The notes under the pieces: generated by a model
Told to the model about the DNA's origin: nothing
The model's input: only the letters and a program-made list of their open reading frames with translations
Database searches by the model: none
NCBI GenBank assembly: GCA_041393775.1
Contig: JAWKJM010000009.1
Location: 1 to 64,000, forward strand
DNA from: JADKAV01 sp041393775
GTDB lineage: Bacteria; Actinomycetota; Actinomycetes; S36-B12; UBA10799
DNA length: 64,000 nt
Direction: 5' to 3'
Part shown: positions 61,252 to 64,000 of the stretch, one piece after another
How the letters are laid out: every line of letters begins with the position of its first letter
Numbering within the stretch: the first letter of the stretch is position 1
Translations under genes and position numbers: made by a program

Positions 61252-61858
61252 GCCTTTGAGTCTAGGGGTGCAACACCCGCGTCGGAGCCGGAATGAGGCG
61301 AAGGCGCCAAGCAGCCCAGTCCGTCTCGGCCACCACGACCCGCGCCGGCAACTCCTTGGGCATGGGGTTGGCGTCGGGACCGAGTCTGGCGCGGGTCGCG
61401 GAATTCCGGTCGGTCATCCGCGGCGTTCAGCCGGGAAATGTCGGGCGGAAATCGCTCGCGTTAGAGAACGTGCACGAGGTTAGAGAAACCACGCGTGTGT
61501 TCTCTAACCTCGTGGACAACCTCTAACCTCGCGACCATTCTCTAACCTCGCGGCCCCCTTCTGCGGCGACCGAGCACACAAGCCATTTTCGGACTAGAGA
61601 ACGTGCACGAGGTTAGAGAAACCACGCGTGTGTTCTCTAACCTCGTGGACAACCTCTAACCTCGCGGCCTACTTCTGCGGCGACCGGGTACACGAGCCAC
61701 TCTCCAACCCCGCGGCCAACTCCTGCGGCGACCGTGTACTCGAGTCGTTTCGTACCAGGGTCGGGCCCGACGCAATGCCGGCCCGGCCCCGCACCTCCCG
61801 GCGCTCGCCCGTCGGCCAACGGTTCGTACGATGGGCTCGGCACCCGATCGGAGAAACC
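61252..61858. other. Divergent gap with rearranged family B repeats
   Basis: 607 bp. 61410-61760 is family B material: the right flank inverted at 61421-61460, two arm blocks, and three copies of a GCGGCC...CTGCGGCGACCG flank unit at ~61550, ~61664 and ~61711. A GGAGAAA ribosome site precedes FadE25 at the right end. Confidence 0.6.
61455..61760. repeat. Family B repeat, copy 3 (inverted, internally duplicated)
   Basis: Arms TTAGAGAACGTGCACGAGG and TTCTCTAACCTCGTGGAC occur twice. 61462-61533 and 61595-61666 are identical over 72 bp, a direct duplication with a 133-bp period. The flank order is the reverse of copies 1 and 2. Confidence 0.85.
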
Positions 61859-63004
61859 ATGGATGACGTGTACCGCCTACCCGAAGAGCATCGCGAACTG
61901 CAGCAGGCCGTGCGAGCGCTGGCCGCCGACAAGATCGCGCCCCGGGCGGCAGAAATCGATGAAAAGGCGGAGTTCCCGTGGGACGTGTATGAGGCGCTCG
62001 CCGCCAGCGGATTCCACGCGATCCACATCCCCGAGGAATACGGTGGCAGCGGTGGCGACAACTTGGCCTCGGCCATCGTCATCGAGGAAGTGGCCAGGGT
62101 GTGCGGGTCGTCGTCGTTGATCCCCGCAGTCAACAAGCTCGGCACGACTCCGTTGCTGGTCGGGGGCGACGAGGATCTCAAGGGCCGCTACCTGCCACAG
62201 GTCGCCAGCGGCGAGGCGATGTTCAGCTATGCGCTCAGTGAACCGGAGGCGGGCAGCGACGCGGCCAGCATGAAGAGCCGCGCGGTCAAGCAGGGCGAGG
62301 TATGGGTGCTCAACGGGGCCAAGCGCTGGATCACCAACGCCGGGGTTTCGAAGTACTACACGGTCATGGCCTCGACGGATCCCGGATCGGGCCCCCGCGG
62401 GATCAGCGCCTTCGTCGTGCACGCCGACGATCCCGGGTTCTCGCTCGGGGCCGAGGAGAAGAAGCTGGGCATCAAGGGATCCCCGACCCGCGAACTCTAC
62501 TTCGACAACGTGGAACTACCTGCGGATCGCATGATCGGCGAAGAGGGCACCGGATGGGCCACGGCGATGAAGACCCTCGACCTGACCCGCATCTGCATCG
62601 GCGCCCAGGCCGTCGGCATTGCGCAGGGCGCTCTGGACCTCGCGATCGACTACGCCAAGGAACGTAAGCAGTTCGGCAAGTCCATCGCGGACTTCCAGGG
62701 CATCCAGTTCATGCTCGCGGACATGGCGATGCAGGTCGAAGCGGCGCGCCATCTGGTGTACTACGCCGCGGCGGCCGGCGAGCGCGGTGATGAGCGGACC
62801 ACTTTCCTGGGCAGTGCGGCCAAGTGCCTGGCCTCCGACACCGCGATGAAGGTGACCGTCGACGTCGTGCAGATCCTCGGCGGGTACGGGTATGTGAAGG
62901 ACTACGCCGCAGAGCGCATGATGCGCGATGCCAAAATCACCCAGATCTACGAGGGCACCAACCAGATCCAGCGGTTGGTGATGGCACGCAACCTGCTGAA
63001 GTAG
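61859..63004 (+). CDS. fadE25: Acyl-CoA dehydrogenase, FadE25-like
   Basis: 381 residues. YRLPEEHRELQQAVRALAADKIAPRAAEIDEKAEFPW, FHAIHIPEEYGGSGGDN, SSLIPAVNKLGT, FSYALSEPEAGSDAASM, WITNAGVSKYY, QILGGYGYVKDYAAERMMRDAKITQIYEGTNQIQR with the catalytic Glu in IYEGTNQ. Strong match in pattern to mycobacterial FadE25 (recalled), which sits near purE/purK there too. ATG 61859 has GGAGAAA 3 nt upstream. Confidence 0.92.
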   Translation: MDDVYRLPEEHRELQQAVRALAADKIAPRAAEIDEKAEFPWDVYEALAASGFHAIHIPEEYGGSGGDNLASAIVIEEVARVCGSSSLIPAVNKLGTTPLLVGGDEDLKGRYLPQVASGEAMFSYALSEPEAGSDAASMKSRAVKQGEVWVLNGAKRWITNAGVSKYYTVMASTDPGSGPRGISAFVVHADDPGFSLGAEEKKLGIKGSPTRELYFDNVELPADRMIGEEGTGWATAMKTLDLTRICIGAQAVGIAQGALDLAIDYAKERKQFGKSIADFQGIQFMLADMAMQVEAARHLVYYAAAAGERGDERTTFLGSAAKCLASDTAMKVTVDVVQILGGYGYVKDYAAERMMRDAKITQIYEGTNQIQRLVMARNLLK

Positions 63005-63139
63005 TCATCGCTGCCGTTGCGGCAAGGTCTGGCCGGTCGGTCATCTGACTCAATGGCGGCCTGCGCGGGCCAACTGCTGGTTCCCGGCTTGCGCCGGGCG
63101 GCCGCCGAGTTGCGATGTGCACCCGGCCTCCGGCCACCG

Positions 63140-64000
63140 CTAGCCACAGACGTCGTCGGCGGTCGTCGGTGCCGCTGATTCGGTCGGATCTTTCACGGAC
63201 ACCTGCGTGATCCCCTTGTAGTCGCTTCCGATGGTCACGCGGAAGGTCGAGCCCAGACCCGGGACCTCCACGGTCGCCGCCCCGGGGAGGGCGGCTTCCA
63301 GCGTCTTCAGGGAGACGTTGTACGCAGGGTCGTACTCGATCGTGGTCGCGCTCAGGGTGCCCGCAACAGGCTGTCCGTAGACCGAGTACCCGGCCCCGGT
63401 GAAGTCCGCGTAGGCCGAGGTTGCGGTCTCACCTGTGCCTAGCAGCGTCACGTTGATGTCCGCAGGTGCAACCTTCACGCGCGGAGCCGACGGCTTGTCC
63501 GGGATCGGGGTGTCGTTGCGCAACGCAGTGAACAAGGCGTCCGACGCCGGGCCGTCCCACGTCACCACATTCCCGATCGCGCCCATTGCCCTCTCGCCGG
63601 TGACCGGCACGGTGCGGAAGGTCACTTGGGAGGGGTCGACCTGGGACAAGCGACGGGTCAGGTCCATCACCTGGGAGTTGCCCAGTGATTGGTCGACCTT
63701 CATGCTGCTCAGGATCGCGTCCACGAACGACGTGGCCCGCACCGGGTCCAGAAGAACCGCCGAGCTGGATGCCTTGCGGACCATGCTTGCCACGAAGCCC
63801 TGCTGGCGTTTCATCCGCCCGATGTCCGCGGTGGGGTCGAACTCCCTGGCCCGCACGTAGGCCAGTGCGTCGCGGCCCTTAAGCGTGGAGCGGCCGGCGG
63901 GCAGTTGCAGGCCCGACGGCGGGTCGTAGATATCCGTGGGCGAGCACACCTCCACGCCGTCGAGGGCGTTCACCATCTTGACGAACCCCGCGAAACTGAC
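63140..64000 (-). CDS. LytR-CpsA-Psr (LCP) family protein, C-terminal part (runs off right edge)
   Basis: At least 287 residues; the frame is open to base 64000, so the start is outside. The LCP catalytic domain end is visible: LNVDLPV-equivalent region NALDGVEVCSPTDIYD, LPAGRSTLKGRDALAYVRARE (conserved Arg pair) and DIGRMKRQQGFVASMV; then a linker and an extracytoplasmic LytR_C domain (NVTLLGTGETATSAYADFTGAGY ... PGLGSTFRVTIGSDY). LCP enzymes attach wall teichoic acid or arabinogalactan-type polymers to peptidoglycan. Convergent with fadE25. Confidence 0.93.
   Translation of the reverse strand, partial: VSFAGFVKMVNALDGVEVCSPTDIYDPPSGLQLPAGRSTLKGRDALAYVRAREFDPTADIGRMKRQQGFVASMVRKASSSAVLLDPVRATSFVDAILSSMKVDQSLGNSQVMDLTRRLSQVDPSQVTFRTVPVTGERAMGAIGNVVTWDGPASDALFTALRNDTPIPDKPSAPRVKVAPADINVTLLGTGETATSAYADFTGAGYSVYGQPVAGTLSATTIEYDPAYNVSLKTLEAALPGAATVEVPGLGSTFRVTIGSDYKGITQVSVKDPTESAAPTTADDVCG

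Overview
This is a high-GC chromosomal segment from an actinomycete (Actinomycetia). The evidence is rpoB-rpoC, an IdeR-type DtxR regulator, CitA-type citrate synthase, the acyl-CoA carboxylase set (alpha, beta, epsilon subunits), BirA without a DNA-binding domain, FadE25- and LpdA-like enzymes, and many GTG starts. I cannot place the genus. From memory, the order lpdA ... accA3, maf, accE, accD5, birA, PH-domain protein, gtrA, purK, purE, fadE25, LCP protein, together with punA-pmmB, parallels the Mycobacterium tuberculosis Rv3308-to-Rv3267 neighbourhood, so most of the right half is a conserved actinobacterial backbone.

Layout. 0-5 kb: 3' end of rpoB, all of rpoC and a terminator. 5-11 kb, minus strand: MMPL transporter, mutarotase-like enzyme, a small unknown protein, an SDR oxidoreductase and a secreted NlpC/P60 hydrolase. 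11-14.3 kb, plus strand: ideR, photolyase, ParA-like ATPase and a small ribbon-helix-helix-like partner. 14.3-17.4 kb: pdxH (minus), citrate synthase and serC. 18-21.3 kb: a small-membrane-protein/DUF2530/DUF3027/lipoprotein cluster and a cold-shock protein. 21.4-25.6 kb, minus strand: a five-gene run with 4-bp overlaps, punA-pmmB-RNase-(barstar+VOC)-deoC, that embeds a guanyl-RNase and its inhibitor in a nucleoside catabolic operon.

25.6-40.5 kb is an accessory region: loosely packed, with remnants of HNH and IS3 genes and about ten small or medium genes for exported proteins (two CHAP amidase-like proteins, a collagen-like protein, cysteine-rich orphans, a tandem paralogue pair). Nearly all of them share a short leader: a TAnnnT -10 box followed by a G-run close to ACGGGGGA just before the start codon. 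40.5-45.3 kb: cyclotransferase-like protein, pirin, then a non-homologous end-joining locus (free-standing LigD-type polymerase divergent from ku) coupled to lpdA. 45.5-52.6 kb: a Gly-rich TPM-like membrane protein, accA3, maf, a GT2 glycosyltransferase, accE and accD5. 52.6-64 kb: birA, PH-domain protein, class III cyclase, a second carboxyltransferase, GtrA, acyl-CoA dehydrogenase, purK-purE-CoA-binding protein, PEBP protein, FadE25-like dehydrogenase and the start of an LCP protein reading off the right edge.

Two genome-wide signals stand out. First, intergenic spaces carry at least three unrelated families of four-armed inverted-repeat elements (A: three copies; B: three loci; C: one copy). 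Second, many genes appear leaderless: a TAnnnT box lies exactly 6 nt before the start codon. No rRNA, tRNA, CRISPR array or intact insertion sequence was seen.
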